In this document: positions 1 to 7,701 of the stretch, one piece after another
How the letters are laid out: each line of letters starts with the position of its first letter
How positions within the stretch are numbered: position 1 is the first letter of the stretch
Notes under the pieces: model-generated
Seen by the model: only the letters and a program-made list of their open reading frames with translations
The model's database searches: none
Told to the model about the DNA's origin: nothing
Translations under genes and position numbers: made by a program
From: Bacteroidetes bacterium GWA2_30_7
GTDB taxonomy: Bacteria; Bacteroidota; Bacteroidia; Bacteroidales; GWF2-33-38
Assembly (NCBI GenBank): GCA_001768155.1
Contig: MENC01000131.1
Location: 1-10,683, forward strand
Reading direction: 5' to 3'
Length of the DNA: 10,683 bases

Positions 1-1455
1 ATCGAAACCGTCTTTTTTATCTTTAATTTCGATGCCTATTTTATTAAGCTCATTTCTTATTTTATCAGATAATTCAAAGTTTTTATTTGACTTTGCTTCC
101 ATTCTTAGATTAAGCATCAGATTTATTACATCGTTCAAAACAGCCTCGTTTGTTGAGCCTTTTTGAGGCAAAAGCCCCAAAACTTCAATAACAAAAGTAT
201 TGAATATTGTTTTTAATTTATCTATATCAACTTGATTAATTTGCTCATTTCCAGCAATAACAAGATTTATTGTTTTTACTGCTTCAAAAAGATAAGAAAT
301 TACTATTGGGCTATTAAGGTCGTCGTTCATTGCTTCGAAGCAATTATTGTTCAGTTCATCTAAATTTATAGAAACGGTTGATTTTTCTGAAACTTTTAAT
401 TTTTCAATTGCATTGTAAGCATTCATTAATCGTGCAAGTCCTTTTTCGGCTGCTTGTAGGGCTTCGTTTGAAAAATCAAGTGTGCTTCTGTAATGTGCCT
501 GAAGTAAGAAAAACCTTATTGTCATTGGGCTATAAGCTTGTGTAAGTAGTTTATGGCTTCCGTTGAAAAATTCTTCAAGATTTATAAAGTTTCCTAACGA
601 TTTTCCCATTTTTTGACCATTTATGGTAATCATATTATTATGAAGCCAGTATTTTACCGATTCAAAACCAAGTGCCGCTGTTGATTGTGCAATTTCACAT
701 TCGTGATGAGGAAAAAGTAAATCCATTCCACCGCCATGAATATCGAATTTTTCTCCAAGATATTTTATTCCCATTGCCGAACATTCCATGTGCCAACCTG
801 GAAAACCATCGCTCCATTTTGATGTCCAACGCATTATATGCTCAGGACTTGCTTTTTTCCATAATGCAAAATCGAAACTGTTTTTTTTCTCATCTTGTCC
901 GTCTAAATCACGAGTATTTGCAAATAAATCTTCAAGTATTCGTCCCGATAATTTGCCATAATGAAATGATTTACTGTATTTTTCAACATCAAAATAAATC
1001 GAACCATTTTTCTCATAAGCAAAACCATTTTCTACGATTTTTTCAATCATTTCTAATTGTTCCATAATATGACCAGATGCTCTTGGTTCTATGCTCGGAC
1101 TTTTTACATTTAATGAAGCCATAGCATTATGATATCTTTCGGTATAATATTGAACGATTTCCATTGGCTCAAGCTCTTCGAGACGAGCTTTTTTAGCAAT
1201 TTTATCTTCGCCCGAATCGGCATCGTTTTCTAAATGTCCAACATCTGTAATATTTCTAACGTATCTGACTTTATAGCCTAATTTTTGTAAGTATCTGAAA
1301 AGCAAATCAAATGTTATTGCAGGTCGTGCATGTCCAAGATGTGGGTCTCCATAAACTGTTGGACCACAAACGTACATTCCAACATGTTTTGAATTAATTG
1401 GCTCGAAGATTTCTTTTTTTCTGGATATTGTATTGTAAATAAGGAGTTTAGTCAT
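1..1455 (-). CDS. cysS: Cysteinyl-tRNA synthetase (CysRS), C-terminal end cut by window edge
   Basis: Class I aminoacyl-tRNA synthetase that charges tRNA-Cys with cysteine in the cytoplasm. I translated 485 codons by hand, with no stop before the window edge. The ATP-binding HIGH motif is HLGH at residues 39-42, and the second signature is KMGKS at 282-286, a variant of KMSKS. The four zinc ligands that select cysteine in this family are all in place: C30 (in YVCGPTVYG), C225 (in GWHMECSAM), H250 and E254 (in FPHHECEIAQS). The helical DALR-type anticodon-binding region fills the last 150 or so residues. Given the family's usual length of about 460-495 residues, only a few residues should be missing. 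The ATG at 1453-1455 is the natural start because the Rossmann fold begins within 30 residues. No promoter box was seen upstream, so co-transcription with the MORN-repeat gene 132 bases upstream is possible. Confidence 0.97.
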   Translation of the reverse strand, partial: MTKLLIYNTISRKKEIFEPINSKHVGMYVCGPTVYGDPHLGHARPAITFDLLFRYLQKLGYKVRYVRNITDVGHLENDADSGEDKIAKKARLEELEPMEIVQYYTERYHNAMASLNVKSPSIEPRASGHIMEQLEMIEKIVENGFAYEKNGSIYFDVEKYSKSFHYGKLSGRILEDLFANTRDLDGQDEKKNSFDFALWKKASPEHIMRWTSKWSDGFPGWHMECSAMGIKYLGEKFDIHGGGMDLLFPHHECEIAQSTAALGFESVKYWLHNNMITINGQKMGKSLGNFINLEEFFNGSHKLLTQAYSPMTIRFFLLQAHYRSTLDFSNEALQAAEKGLARLMNAYNAIEKLKVSEKSTVSINLDELNNNCFEAMNDDLNSPIVISYLFEAVKTINLVIAGNEQINQVDIDKLKTIFNTFVIEVLGLLPQKGSTNEAVLNDVINLMLNLRMEAKSNKNFELSDKIRNELNKIGIEIKDKKDGFD

Positions 1456-1587
1456 GGGAGCCTGTTTGTGGTTAGTAGTTTGTTGTTTGTGTTTAAGTTA
1501 ATGAGTTCGTGTTAATTAGTTGATAAGTTGAAGTATTTATGTGTTTAGGAGTTTCTATTTATGTCAATTAATTATAGTTTCAAAATT
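1456..1587. other. Intergenic spacer rich in GTTTGT/GTTAGT words
   Basis: This 132-base spacer lies between the MORN-repeat gene and cysS, both on the minus strand. It holds low-complexity runs on the plus strand such as GTTAGTAGTTTGTTGTTTG. I see no promoter box, terminator hairpin or coding potential. Confidence 0.4.
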
Positions 1588-2457
1588 TTATTTTTTATCT
1601 TCAACAATAACATTGAGAACCTTTCCATCTTTAATTATAGCTGTTTTAGATAAATTGCCTTTTTCATCGTAGAAAAATTTTTTGCCCTTCATAAGAATTC
1701 CATTAACAAAATCGCCCTCTTGTTCTATTTTACCAGCTTTAGTATATAATTTATTGTAACCAGTTCCTGTAAACAACTCTAGTTCTTTTTTATTTGTAGT
1801 ATTTACTGTATTTGTTTTAGTTTTAACTGTATCTTTATTAGTTTCTACATTAGTTATTGTTGTCGTTGTTGTTGAAGTATATTCTTTAGAAGTTTCTGCA
1901 TCAAATTTTCCACCAGCAAAATTCTTTTCTGCAACAAGCTTTCCAGATTCGTCATATTCTTTAATAATACCGTTTTCTTTTCCTTCTTGCCAATCTCCTT
2001 CTATCATTATTTTACCATTTGGATGATAATATTTTTGAATACCGGTTCGTTTTCCTTGTTCAGAATAATTCCACTCGTAAGACAAGTTTCCGTTTTCAAA
2101 AAAATACTTATACGCACCTACCCATTTATTATTACGCCATAATCCTTCTTCAGATACAATACCATTTTCGTAATAAAATTTGGCATATCCATCGGCTTTA
2201 TTATTCTTATAAGTTAGTTCTGATTTAATTTTCCCACTCTCGTAATACTGCTTCCAATTATCTTCTTTTTTGTTATTTATGTAAACACCCTCTTCTAAAA
2301 TAATAGTTTTATCTGCATTGAATTTAACCCATTTTCCTTGTTTCAATCCTTCCAAGTCAGTCTTGTTAATAGTATCGTTTTTATACATTTCAAATGTTTG
2401 CGAACTAACAACTGTTTGAAAAACGACTGACAGAAATATAATTATTAATAATCTCAT
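1588..2457 (-). CDS. Secreted MORN-repeat (YwqK-type) protein
   Basis: Protein of 289 residues built of MORN-variant repeats, often annotated as 'YwqK family antitoxin'; that name is inherited and no toxin partner is adjacent. Residues 1-19 form a signal peptide (MRLLIII, hydrophobic core, then VSSQ at the likely cleavage site), so export to the periplasm or cell surface is expected. At least five repeats of about 24 residues follow, each with an aromatic-rich 'YYExG' core: residues 71-75, 95-99, 119-123, 144-148 and 168-172. A Thr/Asn/Lys-rich low-complexity linker spans roughly 189-222, and two weaker repeats close the protein. An in-frame ATG 51 bases further upstream exists, but it would bury the signal peptide behind a charged extension, so I chose the ATG at 2455-2457. 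Molecular function is unknown; MORN-like sheets are usually binding or scaffold surfaces. Confidence 0.85.
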   Translation of the reverse strand: MRLLIIIFLSVVFQTVVSSQTFEMYKNDTINKTDLEGLKQGKWVKFNADKTIILEEGVYINNKKEDNWKQYYESGKIKSELTYKNNKADGYAKFYYENGIVSEEGLWRNNKWVGAYKYFFENGNLSYEWNYSEQGKRTGIQKYYHPNGKIMIEGDWQEGKENGIIKEYDESGKLVAEKNFAGGKFDAETSKEYTSTTTTTITNVETNKDTVKTKTNTVNTTNKKELELFTGTGYNKLYTKAGKIEQEGDFVNGILMKGKKFFYDEKGNLSKTAIIKDGKVLNVIVEDKK

Positions 2458-2528
2458 TTTAAATTTTATTCGGACATCAAAAATAGAAAAATCATTTAAG
2501 TTTAGCAACCAAAAATGTTAATGTTATA

Positions 2529-2536
2529 CAAATATA
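2529..2536 (-). promoter_or_regulatory. Bacteroidota -7 box for the MORN-repeat gene
   Basis: The minus strand reads TATATTTG, a full match to the TAnnTTTG consensus. It would place the transcription start about 65 bases before the ATG at 2457. No clear TTTG -33 element is visible at the usual distance. Putative. Confidence 0.4.
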
Positions 2537-2696
2537 ATGATTTATAGTCATTAAACGAGGATGATTAAGCGTTACTTTGACAAGGTATAATGTATTCAAG
2601 TTATTTTTATGTTAATTTATTGATGTTTGAACAAGGTGTTTAATTTTTAGTTTTTTATAATACCTCAATTATTAAATTTCAAAATAAATTTCAAAG

Positions 2697-4196
2697 TTAA
2701 ATCAGTATCATTGAGCTTTTTGATTTCAGTTGAAACTCAAAGCATCCATTTTTAGCTTCAATTTTATTTTCAGTTAGTTCGCAATTGAATGTTTTATTTT
2801 CAATAATTTTTTTAATTCGAGTTGGTATTTTTTGAAAAGTATTAAAGTCTATTTTTATTGGCAAATACATATCTTCCCACCCATTATGTAACAATGTTAT
2901 AACTACATTATCGGAAAACCAATTCATATAAACATATACAAAACAATCTACAAATAAACATATATGAGTACCTGCATGCAGTGCAGCATTATTTTTTCGT
3001 ATGGCAATAAGTTTTTGAATATGTACAAATATCTCTTTTTCAATGACATACTTTTCTGAAACATTATTTTCAGAATTTATAATATTCCAAGGAAAATCAC
3101 GTCTGTTATCGGGGTCGCTTCCACCCTCAAGCCCAACCTCTGTTCCATAATATAACTGTGGAATTCCTCTTGTTGTAAATTGAAAAGTAAGAGCTAGTTT
3201 CATCACCTTTGCCGCTAAATTTCTATCACCGTTGCATGTACGCAATGCTCCAGTCATAAAACGAAACGACAGGTCATGGTTATCAAGCAGGCTTACCATT
3301 CGGTTTTGGTTTGAATATGCTGTATCGCGTTCAAAAATTCCAGACCCGTTTTCAAATGAGGATTCAAATTCAGTAAATCCATAATTTTCGAGAAACACTT
3401 TATTTATTGCTTGTTGAACAGGAAAATCAAAAAGGCAATCGAATCCCCAAAATTTTTGAAAATTTGTAAGTTCGTCAATATTAAAAATCAATGCTTCTCC
3501 AATTAGAGTAATATGAGGGAATTTTCCTTGAATTTGAGTTTTGAAATAATTCCAAAAGCCTCGTTCAATATGCTTTGCAGTATCCATACGAAGTGCATCA
3601 ATACCAGTTTCTGTAATCCACGAAATAATACTATTGATGTGATAATCAATTGCATCTGGATGGTCGAGATTAAAATCAGGTAAACCAGCCAATTCGCCCT
3701 CTATTTCATCTTTTTCGCAACTAAGTCCTCGTTGATTAAACCATTCTGCTTGAATTGAAGTGGGGTTAATTTTATTTCCATTATGTCCCGGATGATTATA
3801 ACCTGTATGATTCACAACAACATCTAAAATTACTTTTATTCCTGCATTATGCAAAGTATCAATTAGTTCTTTTAAATATTTTCGGCTACCGGCTTCGTAT
3901 CCTTTATCATTATATAAGTGAGGGTCAACTTTATTAAAATCAAGTGCCCAATATCCATGATATGCTTGCGACTTTTCCGACTCCACATCAACCTGCCAAT
4001 ATACAGGGGTTATCCATAACGCAGTAATTCCAAGATTTTTCAGATATGGAATTTTTTCTATTATTCCATCAAAATTTCCACCATGATAGGCATTTGCACG
4101 TTTTTTATCAAGCCCTTTTTCCGAAGCAGATTTATTTTTACTATAAAATCTATCGGTTAAAATAAAATACATAATATCTTGCTGAGTAATTGCCAT
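2697..4196 (-). CDS. GH13 alpha-amylase-family glycoside hydrolase, cytoplasmic
   Basis: Retaining alpha-glucan hydrolase of 499 residues with a (beta/alpha)8 barrel. All four GH13 regions are present. Region I is DVVVNH (125-130). Region II is ALRMDTAKH (201-209), with R203 and the nucleophile D205. Region III has the acid/base E234 (LIGEA). Region IV is NHD (306-308), with the transition-state stabiliser D308. The extra region V reads GLPDFN (171-176). The barrel starts at residue 7 with DIMYFILTDRFY, and GxWxTP (56-64) marks the second strand. The last 90 or so residues form the beta-rich domain C. There is no signal peptide, so it acts inside the cell, probably on maltodextrin or storage glucan. 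Exact specificity cannot be read from the sequence. It is divergent from tdk, and a second GH13 gene lies 1 kb upstream. Confidence 0.92.
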   Translation of the reverse strand: MAITQQDIMYFILTDRFYSKNKSASEKGLDKKRANAYHGGNFDGIIEKIPYLKNLGITALWITPVYWQVDVESEKSQAYHGYWALDFNKVDPHLYNDKGYEAGSRKYLKELIDTLHNAGIKVILDVVVNHTGYNHPGHNGNKINPTSIQAEWFNQRGLSCEKDEIEGELAGLPDFNLDHPDAIDYHINSIISWITETGIDALRMDTAKHIERGFWNYFKTQIQGKFPHITLIGEALIFNIDELTNFQKFWGFDCLFDFPVQQAINKVFLENYGFTEFESSFENGSGIFERDTAYSNQNRMVSLLDNHDLSFRFMTGALRTCNGDRNLAAKVMKLALTFQFTTRGIPQLYYGTEVGLEGGSDPDNRRDFPWNIINSENNVSEKYVIEKEIFVHIQKLIAIRKNNAALHAGTHICLFVDCFVYVYMNWFSDNVVITLLHNGWEDMYLPIKIDFNTFQKIPTRIKKIIENKTFNCELTENKIEAKNGCFEFQLKSKSSMILI

Positions 4197-4213
4197 AATC
4201 TTACATTTTATTT

Positions 4214-4221
4214 CAAATGTA
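4214..4221 (-). promoter_or_regulatory. -7 box for the first GH13 gene
   Basis: The minus strand reads TACATTTG, matching TAnnTTTG. The expected transcription start near 4207 would give a leader of only about 11 bases before the ATG at 4196. No good -33 element was found. Confidence 0.45.
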
Positions 4222-4337
4222 CTTAATTCTTTGGATTTTGTAATTTTTTTATAGAAAAGATTAAACCAATTATCATAAAACTTTACTTCGACTTTTTTAA
4301 ATTTTAAATCTAAAATAGTAATATATATTAATTATTC

Positions 4338-4345
4338 TATTTTTG
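4338..4345 (+). promoter_or_regulatory. -7 box for tdk
   Basis: TATTTTTG matches TAnnTTTG and lies 19 bases before the tdk ATG, giving a leader of about 13 bases. Together with the box at 4214-4221 it makes 4197-4364 a divergent promoter region. The -33 position is plain AT-rich sequence. Confidence 0.45.
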
Positions 4346-4364
4346 TAAGTATAGAATTAATAAT

Positions 4365-4955
4365 ATGTTTTTAGAAAATCGGATAGGCAATATAAAACGC
4401 AGTGGCTGGATTGAAGTAGTTTGTGGCTCAATGTTTTCGGGCAAAACCGAAGAACTAATTCGTCGTTTGAAACGTGCAAAATTTGCAAAACAAAAAGTCG
4501 AAATTTTTAAACCTCAAATCGACATCAGATATTCTGAAGAAGAAGTTGTTTCGCACGATTCGAATGCAATTATTTCGACACCTGTTTCAACAGCAGCAAA
4601 TATTTTATTGCTAACAGGCGATGTTGATGTTGTTGGAATTGACGAAGCTCAGTTTTTCGATAATGGACTTATTGAGGTCTGTAATACTCTGGCAAATAAT
4701 GGAGTAAGAGTTATTGTTGCTGGACTTGATATGGATTTTAAAGGCAAGCCATTTGGTCCAATTCCAGCCCTAATGTCAACTGCCGAATATGTTACAAAGG
4801 TTCATGCTATATGTGTTCATTGCGGAAATCTTGCCCAGTTTTCGCATCGGCTTTCTGCAAACGAAAAGCTTGTTGTACTAGGCGAAAAAGATATTTATGA
4901 GCCTTTATGCCGAAGTTGTTTTAACGAAGCAATTTTGAAAAGTGAAGCAAAATAA
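4365..4955 (+). CDS. tdk: Thymidine kinase, type II (zinc-binding)
   Basis: Phosphorylates thymidine (and deoxyuridine) to the monophosphate with ATP in the pyrimidine salvage pathway; cytoplasmic tetramer in this family. The 196 residues fit the family's size. The Walker A loop is GSMFSGKT (21-28). The Walker B-like DEAQFF is at 93-98, with E94 as the presumed catalytic base. GLDMDFKGKPF (120-130) is the conserved segment before the lasso loop. Four structural zinc cysteines are C150 and C153 (CVHC) and C182 and C185 (CRSC). The ATG chosen gives an N-terminal extension of 14 residues before the first strand, normal for Bacteroidota. It is a lone plus-strand gene between two minus-strand GH13 genes, with its own promoter box, and no functional link to them is apparent. 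Confidence 0.97.
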   Translation: MFLENRIGNIKRSGWIEVVCGSMFSGKTEELIRRLKRAKFAKQKVEIFKPQIDIRYSEEEVVSHDSNAIISTPVSTAANILLLTGDVDVVGIDEAQFFDNGLIEVCNTLANNGVRVIVAGLDMDFKGKPFGPIPALMSTAEYVTKVHAICVHCGNLAQFSHRLSANEKLVVLGEKDIYEPLCRSCFNEAILKSEAK

Positions 4956-5153
4956 AGACGACTTATTACTGTAGTTTTTGTTGAAATAAATTTATTTAAT
5001 TCTATTTTTATTTTGTATCAACACTATCATGTTTTATTACATTTTTTCACTACTGACCGACTAAAATCTTTAAAATGTTTTAAATATCCCTAATTGTGTA
5101 ACCTTGAGGTATTTCCCAAGGTGTGGTAAATATCTTTTTACAATAATTTATCA

Positions 5154-5175
5154 TCTACGATGAATAGCTCGTAGA
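5154..5175. repeat. Inverted repeat TCTACGA/TCGTAGA
   Basis: Seven-base perfect arms (5154-5160 and 5169-5175) around an 8-base loop. The right arm TCGTAGA is repeated directly at 5218-5224, 49 bases further on. Confidence 0.5.
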
Positions 5176-5217
5176 GCTTAAAGTATTGTAAAACAAATAT
5201 AAAACATATTAAATTCC

Positions 5218-5249
5218 TCGTAGACTTGTGCTGAGCATGTCGAAGTAGG
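5218..5249. repeat. Candidate dispersed intergenic repeat (TGAGC..GTCGAA type)
   Basis: Contains CTGAGCATGTCGAAG, more GC-rich than its surroundings. A related word, TTGAGCGGAGTCGAA, occurs at 9735-9749 in another intergenic region of this window. From memory, words of this kind recur between genes in many Bacteroidota genomes. Only two diverged occurrences are visible here, so family membership is an inference. Confidence 0.35.
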
Positions 5250-5270
5250 ATATACAAAAAATTTAGTAGT

Positions 5271-6431
5271 TTAGTGGTGATATTTCTTAAATAATTCACT
5301 CAATTTATTGTACAAATCATAATTGATATTTTTCCAATCATAAGGTTCACGAACAAAAAGGTCTGAATTATTGATGTACCATTTTACAGGAGTTTTATTA
5401 TACATACCCGCCTCAGTTCCGTAATAAATTACAACAGGATGATTTTGCGATAACAGAAATTCAAATGCCTGTAACAAAATATCATAATCGCCGTTGCAAT
5501 GTTTCAGAAACCTGTCCATATCGTGATTATCAAGAAATGTAACAGGAAAATAATTGTCAGGGAATTTATTAAAATGCTTTTCAACTCTGGCTAAAAACTT
5601 TTGTGATTTAAGAAAATCTTTTCCTGTTTTCACTTCCTCAACAATCATTTTATTGAATGTAAAATCCAGAATTCCATCAAATTCGCCAAAATATTCCAAT
5701 TGTAAATTTTCCTGAGAAACTCCAAATATTCGTCGCCAGAATTTATTTTTAAAATTCAGCGTTTTAAAATATTTTGCTTCTACTCCTTCGGCTGGGGCTT
5801 CGCCAAATAAAATGGCTTCGGGATAGTTTTTCTTAATGTTTTTATAAAAATATTTCCAGAAATTATGCGAAGCTCCAATAATATGGTCAACTCTATAGCC
5901 GTCCAAACCAATTGAAAGCCAGTAATTTGCAATTTCAAGAATATAATTTCTGGTTTCTGCATATTCCAAATTTAACTTTGGTAGTTCTTTAAAATCTAAA
6001 AAACATAAATAATCGCCCGGACATTTATTAAAGTAAAACCACTTACCATATTTCTCATTTATATTCTGCTGTGCTTCAACAAAAAAAGGATGGTATTTTG
6101 AACAGTGATTCGGAACAAAATCGGCAATTACGCGAATATTCATTTCATGTGCCTTTTCGATTAACTTTTGTAAATCGCTTAATGTACCAAAATGCGGGTC
6201 AACTTCTTTGTAATTAGTTATGTGATAACCATGATATTGATGTGAGGTGTAAAAGGGTGAAAGCCAAATTGTATTAATACCCAAACCCGACAGATAATCT
6301 AATTTCTCATAAATACCTTTTAAATTTCCACCTAAGAAATCGGGAGTATTTACAATGGTATTACAGCCTGAAAATCTATCAATGAATATGTGATAAATAA
6401 TTGCATTGCCGAACCAGTTTGAAGATTTCAT
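5271..6431 (-). CDS. GH13 alpha-amylase-family hydrolase lacking domain C
   Basis: A second intracellular alpha-glucan hydrolase, 386 residues with no signal peptide. Catalytic barrel motifs are intact: DFVPNH (104-109, region I), GYRVDH (178-183) with R180 and the nucleophile D182, the acid/base E211 in LFGEA, and NHD (302-304) with D304. Region V reads LPKLN (150-154), resembling the MPKLN signature of the neopullulanase/cyclomaltodextrinase group rather than the LPDFN of the first GH13 gene. The protein ends right after the last barrel helix (LYNKLSELFKKYHH), so the usual C-terminal beta-sandwich domain is missing, and there is no N-terminal starch-binding module either. Sequence after the stop does not encode a recognisable domain C. 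It probably acts on short maltodextrins. Its leader holds a promoter box and a strong palindrome. Confidence 0.88.
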   Translation of the reverse strand: MKSSNWFGNAIIYHIFIDRFSGCNTIVNTPDFLGGNLKGIYEKLDYLSGLGINTIWLSPFYTSHQYHGYHITNYKEVDPHFGTLSDLQKLIEKAHEMNIRVIADFVPNHCSKYHPFFVEAQQNINEKYGKWFYFNKCPGDYLCFLDFKELPKLNLEYAETRNYILEIANYWLSIGLDGYRVDHIIGASHNFWKYFYKNIKKNYPEAILFGEAPAEGVEAKYFKTLNFKNKFWRRIFGVSQENLQLEYFGEFDGILDFTFNKMIVEEVKTGKDFLKSQKFLARVEKHFNKFPDNYFPVTFLDNHDMDRFLKHCNGDYDILLQAFEFLLSQNHPVVIYYGTEAGMYNKTPVKWYINNSDLFVREPYDWKNINYDLYNKLSELFKKYHH

Positions 6432-6449
6432 TGCTAATAAAACTTAAAA

Positions 6450-6474
6450 ACAATTAACTGATACAGTTAATTGT
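6450..6474. promoter_or_regulatory. Perfect palindrome, likely operator or leader hairpin
   Basis: Arms CAATTAACTG (6451-6460) and CAGTTAATTG (6464-6473) are perfect inverted repeats around ATA; one more A-T pair extends each arm to 11 bases. It lies between the -7 box at 6482-6489 and the GH13 start codon, at the predicted start of the transcript. It could be a repressor operator or fold in the mRNA; position and perfect symmetry favour an operator. Confidence 0.6.
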
Positions 6475-6481
6475 ATATATA

Positions 6482-6489
6482 CAAATATA
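6482..6489 (-). promoter_or_regulatory. -7 box for the second GH13 gene
   Basis: The minus strand reads TATATTTG, matching TAnnTTTG. The predicted start near 6475 gives a leader of about 44 bases that begins at the edge of the palindrome 6450-6474. No clear -33 element. Confidence 0.45.
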
Positions 6490-6537
6490 CTTATTTTGGA
6501 GCTATTAAGCCACTAAATATGGGATATCTTTTTTATT

Positions 6538-6617
6538 ATCGGAAGCAAAAATAAATTGATTCGACAAATTAATGAAATACTGGAAACGAGAAACGTATGC
6601 ATATTGGCGTTAGAGGC
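6538..6617. repeat. Left copy of direct repeat flanking the hipBST operon
   Basis: Aligns without gaps to 8446-8525 at a constant offset of 1908 bases. The first 49 bases share 42 identities, and the following 31 share 19. The core reads AGCAAAAATAAATTGA and then AAATTAATGAAAT; the far end is GGCGTTAGAGGC. It begins 91 bases beyond the hipT stop. Bases just beyond it (6621-6641) hold a partial hairpin, CACCGTCAG against CTGGTG. Confidence 0.7.
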
Positions 6618-6708
6618 TTTCACCGTCAGTTTAGCTGGTGGGGTAGTTTACTCGAATGCCACTATTACTTTTTTATCGTTATTGGTTTTACGCTTTAAAA
6701 AATGGAAC

Positions 6709-7701
6709 TCAAACTTTTAACAATTGCTTTAAACGTCCATTATAAGACTGCCAATAGTTTCTTTTTGTAGAATCGTTAAGAAACGAAGCTGTTATCATTT
6801 TCTCCACAATATCTGATTTTGATAACATCATCTTCATAATTTCATTAAAAATTTTCTCACTAATTTCTGCATTTTCAGCGAGTTTGGATAATTGCACCCT
6901 AATTTTCCCTTGAGCTATATTCTTGGGTAATAATCCATCATCTAATGCAAAATCATTATCTTCTATATGAATCCGACTATTTAAGAGGTCGTACGCAGGA
7001 CTCAATCTATAGTCGCCCATTGGTGTTTCAAGCAAAGAAAAGTTTTTAAAGTGAGCATCTCCATTTGAGAATAAATAATTAAAGACAATTATTTTCAACA
7101 GTTTAAGTGCTTCTAATTTATAGGTTGATAAATGAGTCTGCATTAATTGAAATAACTCTAAATAATTTCCCAAATACTTGTAATGTTCTCCATGGGTTTG
7201 TGACGTTCTGCCCGCCAAGGATGCAAAATCATCCTGTGCCAGTTTTGTACCATCTTCTTTAACATCGAAGCGTTTAGTTATATATGCAGGAGAACCATTT
7301 TTAAAAAAAATTAATGCATTTTCGGCGGTTTCTATTCCATAGGCCTGACGAGCAAGTTGCATTGTAAGATGTTCGTTAGCTGGCATTTGGTCTGGTTTTT
7401 TGCCAACACTGGGAATCGGTTTTAAAATATATGTTCCACGTTCATCTTCATTTATAAGTCTTAACTTATTTTTTTCAAGCAATACAGAGAATTTTTCTTG
7501 TACGCCTGAGATAGATATATGTTTTCTGTTTTGTTCAAAAAGCTCATCTGTTTCAGGATTTGATGTCGGTGAATCATAAGGCAATACATGATATACGGCT
7601 TTACTCCGAAAGACTCTATTCAAACACGTCCTGCTATATGTATTAAAACCTTTTGCTAAAGTACCGGGACAATATTTTATTTCAAGTAAACTCATTCCCA
7701 T
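6709..7701 (-). CDS. hipT: HipT-type kinase toxin (HipA kinase without its N-terminal subdomain)
   Basis: Ser/Thr kinase of the HipA family, 330 residues, close to the size of the HipT kinase of tripartite HipBST systems. Enteropathogenic E. coli HipT phosphorylates tryptophanyl-tRNA synthetase; the target here is unknown. The Gly-rich loop is SISGVQEK (63-70) and carries the S-I-S motif (S63, S65) that is the autophosphorylation site in HipT. Other kinase parts are K94 in YILKP (ATP lysine), ITKRFD (141-146), the catalytic loop NGDAHFKN (213-220) with D215, and the metal-binding D238 in SPAYDLL. All appear intact, so an active enzyme is expected. The start overlaps the end of hipS. The ATG at 7693-7695 forms an ATGA overlap like that between hipB and hipS and is as likely as the ATG at 7699-7701 used here. 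Confidence 0.88.
   Translation of the reverse strand: MGMSLLEIKYCPGTLAKGFNTYSRTCLNRVFRSKAVYHVLPYDSPTSNPETDELFEQNRKHISISGVQEKFSVLLEKNKLRLINEDERGTYILKPIPSVGKKPDQMPANEHLTMQLARQAYGIETAENALIFFKNGSPAYITKRFDVKEDGTKLAQDDFASLAGRTSQTHGEHYKYLGNYLELFQLMQTHLSTYKLEALKLLKIIVFNYLFSNGDAHFKNFSLLETPMGDYRLSPAYDLLNSRIHIEDNDFALDDGLLPKNIAQGKIRVQLSKLAENAEISEKIFNEIMKMMLSKSDIVEKMITASFLNDSTKRNYWQSYNGRLKQLLKV

Larger units (their letters stand above)
4956..5270. other. Convergent intergenic region with hairpins and repeat-like sequence
   Basis: This 315-base stretch between the ends of tdk and the second GH13 gene has no coding potential that I can see. It contains two short hairpins, 5101-5122 (ACCTTG/CAAGGT, 10-base loop) and 5154-5175 (TCTACGA/TCGTAGA, 8-base loop). 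TCGTAGA occurs again at 5218-5224, followed by a sequence resembling a dispersed repeat (5218-5249). Neither hairpin has a following T-run that would make it a convincing intrinsic terminator. Confidence 0.5.

Noticed and set aside
672..1067. 131-codon plus-strand open frame
   Set aside because: It lies antisense inside cysS, whose motifs are all present on the other strand. The product has no recognisable domain.
2019..2228. 69-codon plus-strand open frame
   Set aside because: Antisense shadow of the MORN-repeat gene.
1588..2457. YwqK-type antitoxin of a toxin-antitoxin pair
   Set aside because: The protein has a signal peptide and no toxin-like neighbour; the neighbours are cysS and a GH13 gene.
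5101..5122. Intrinsic terminator after tdk
   Set aside because: The ACCTTG/CAAGGT stem is short, has a 10-base loop, lacks a T-run and lies about 150 bases past the stop.
5780..5962. 60-codon minus-strand open frame
   Set aside because: Lies in another frame inside the second GH13 gene, across its region II; no independent support.
6538..6660. Integron attC site
   Set aside because: Only one end (GTTAGAGGC) loosely resembles an attC core. The second core and the expected paired arms are not present, and no integrase is in the window. Kept only as a remark under the direct repeat.
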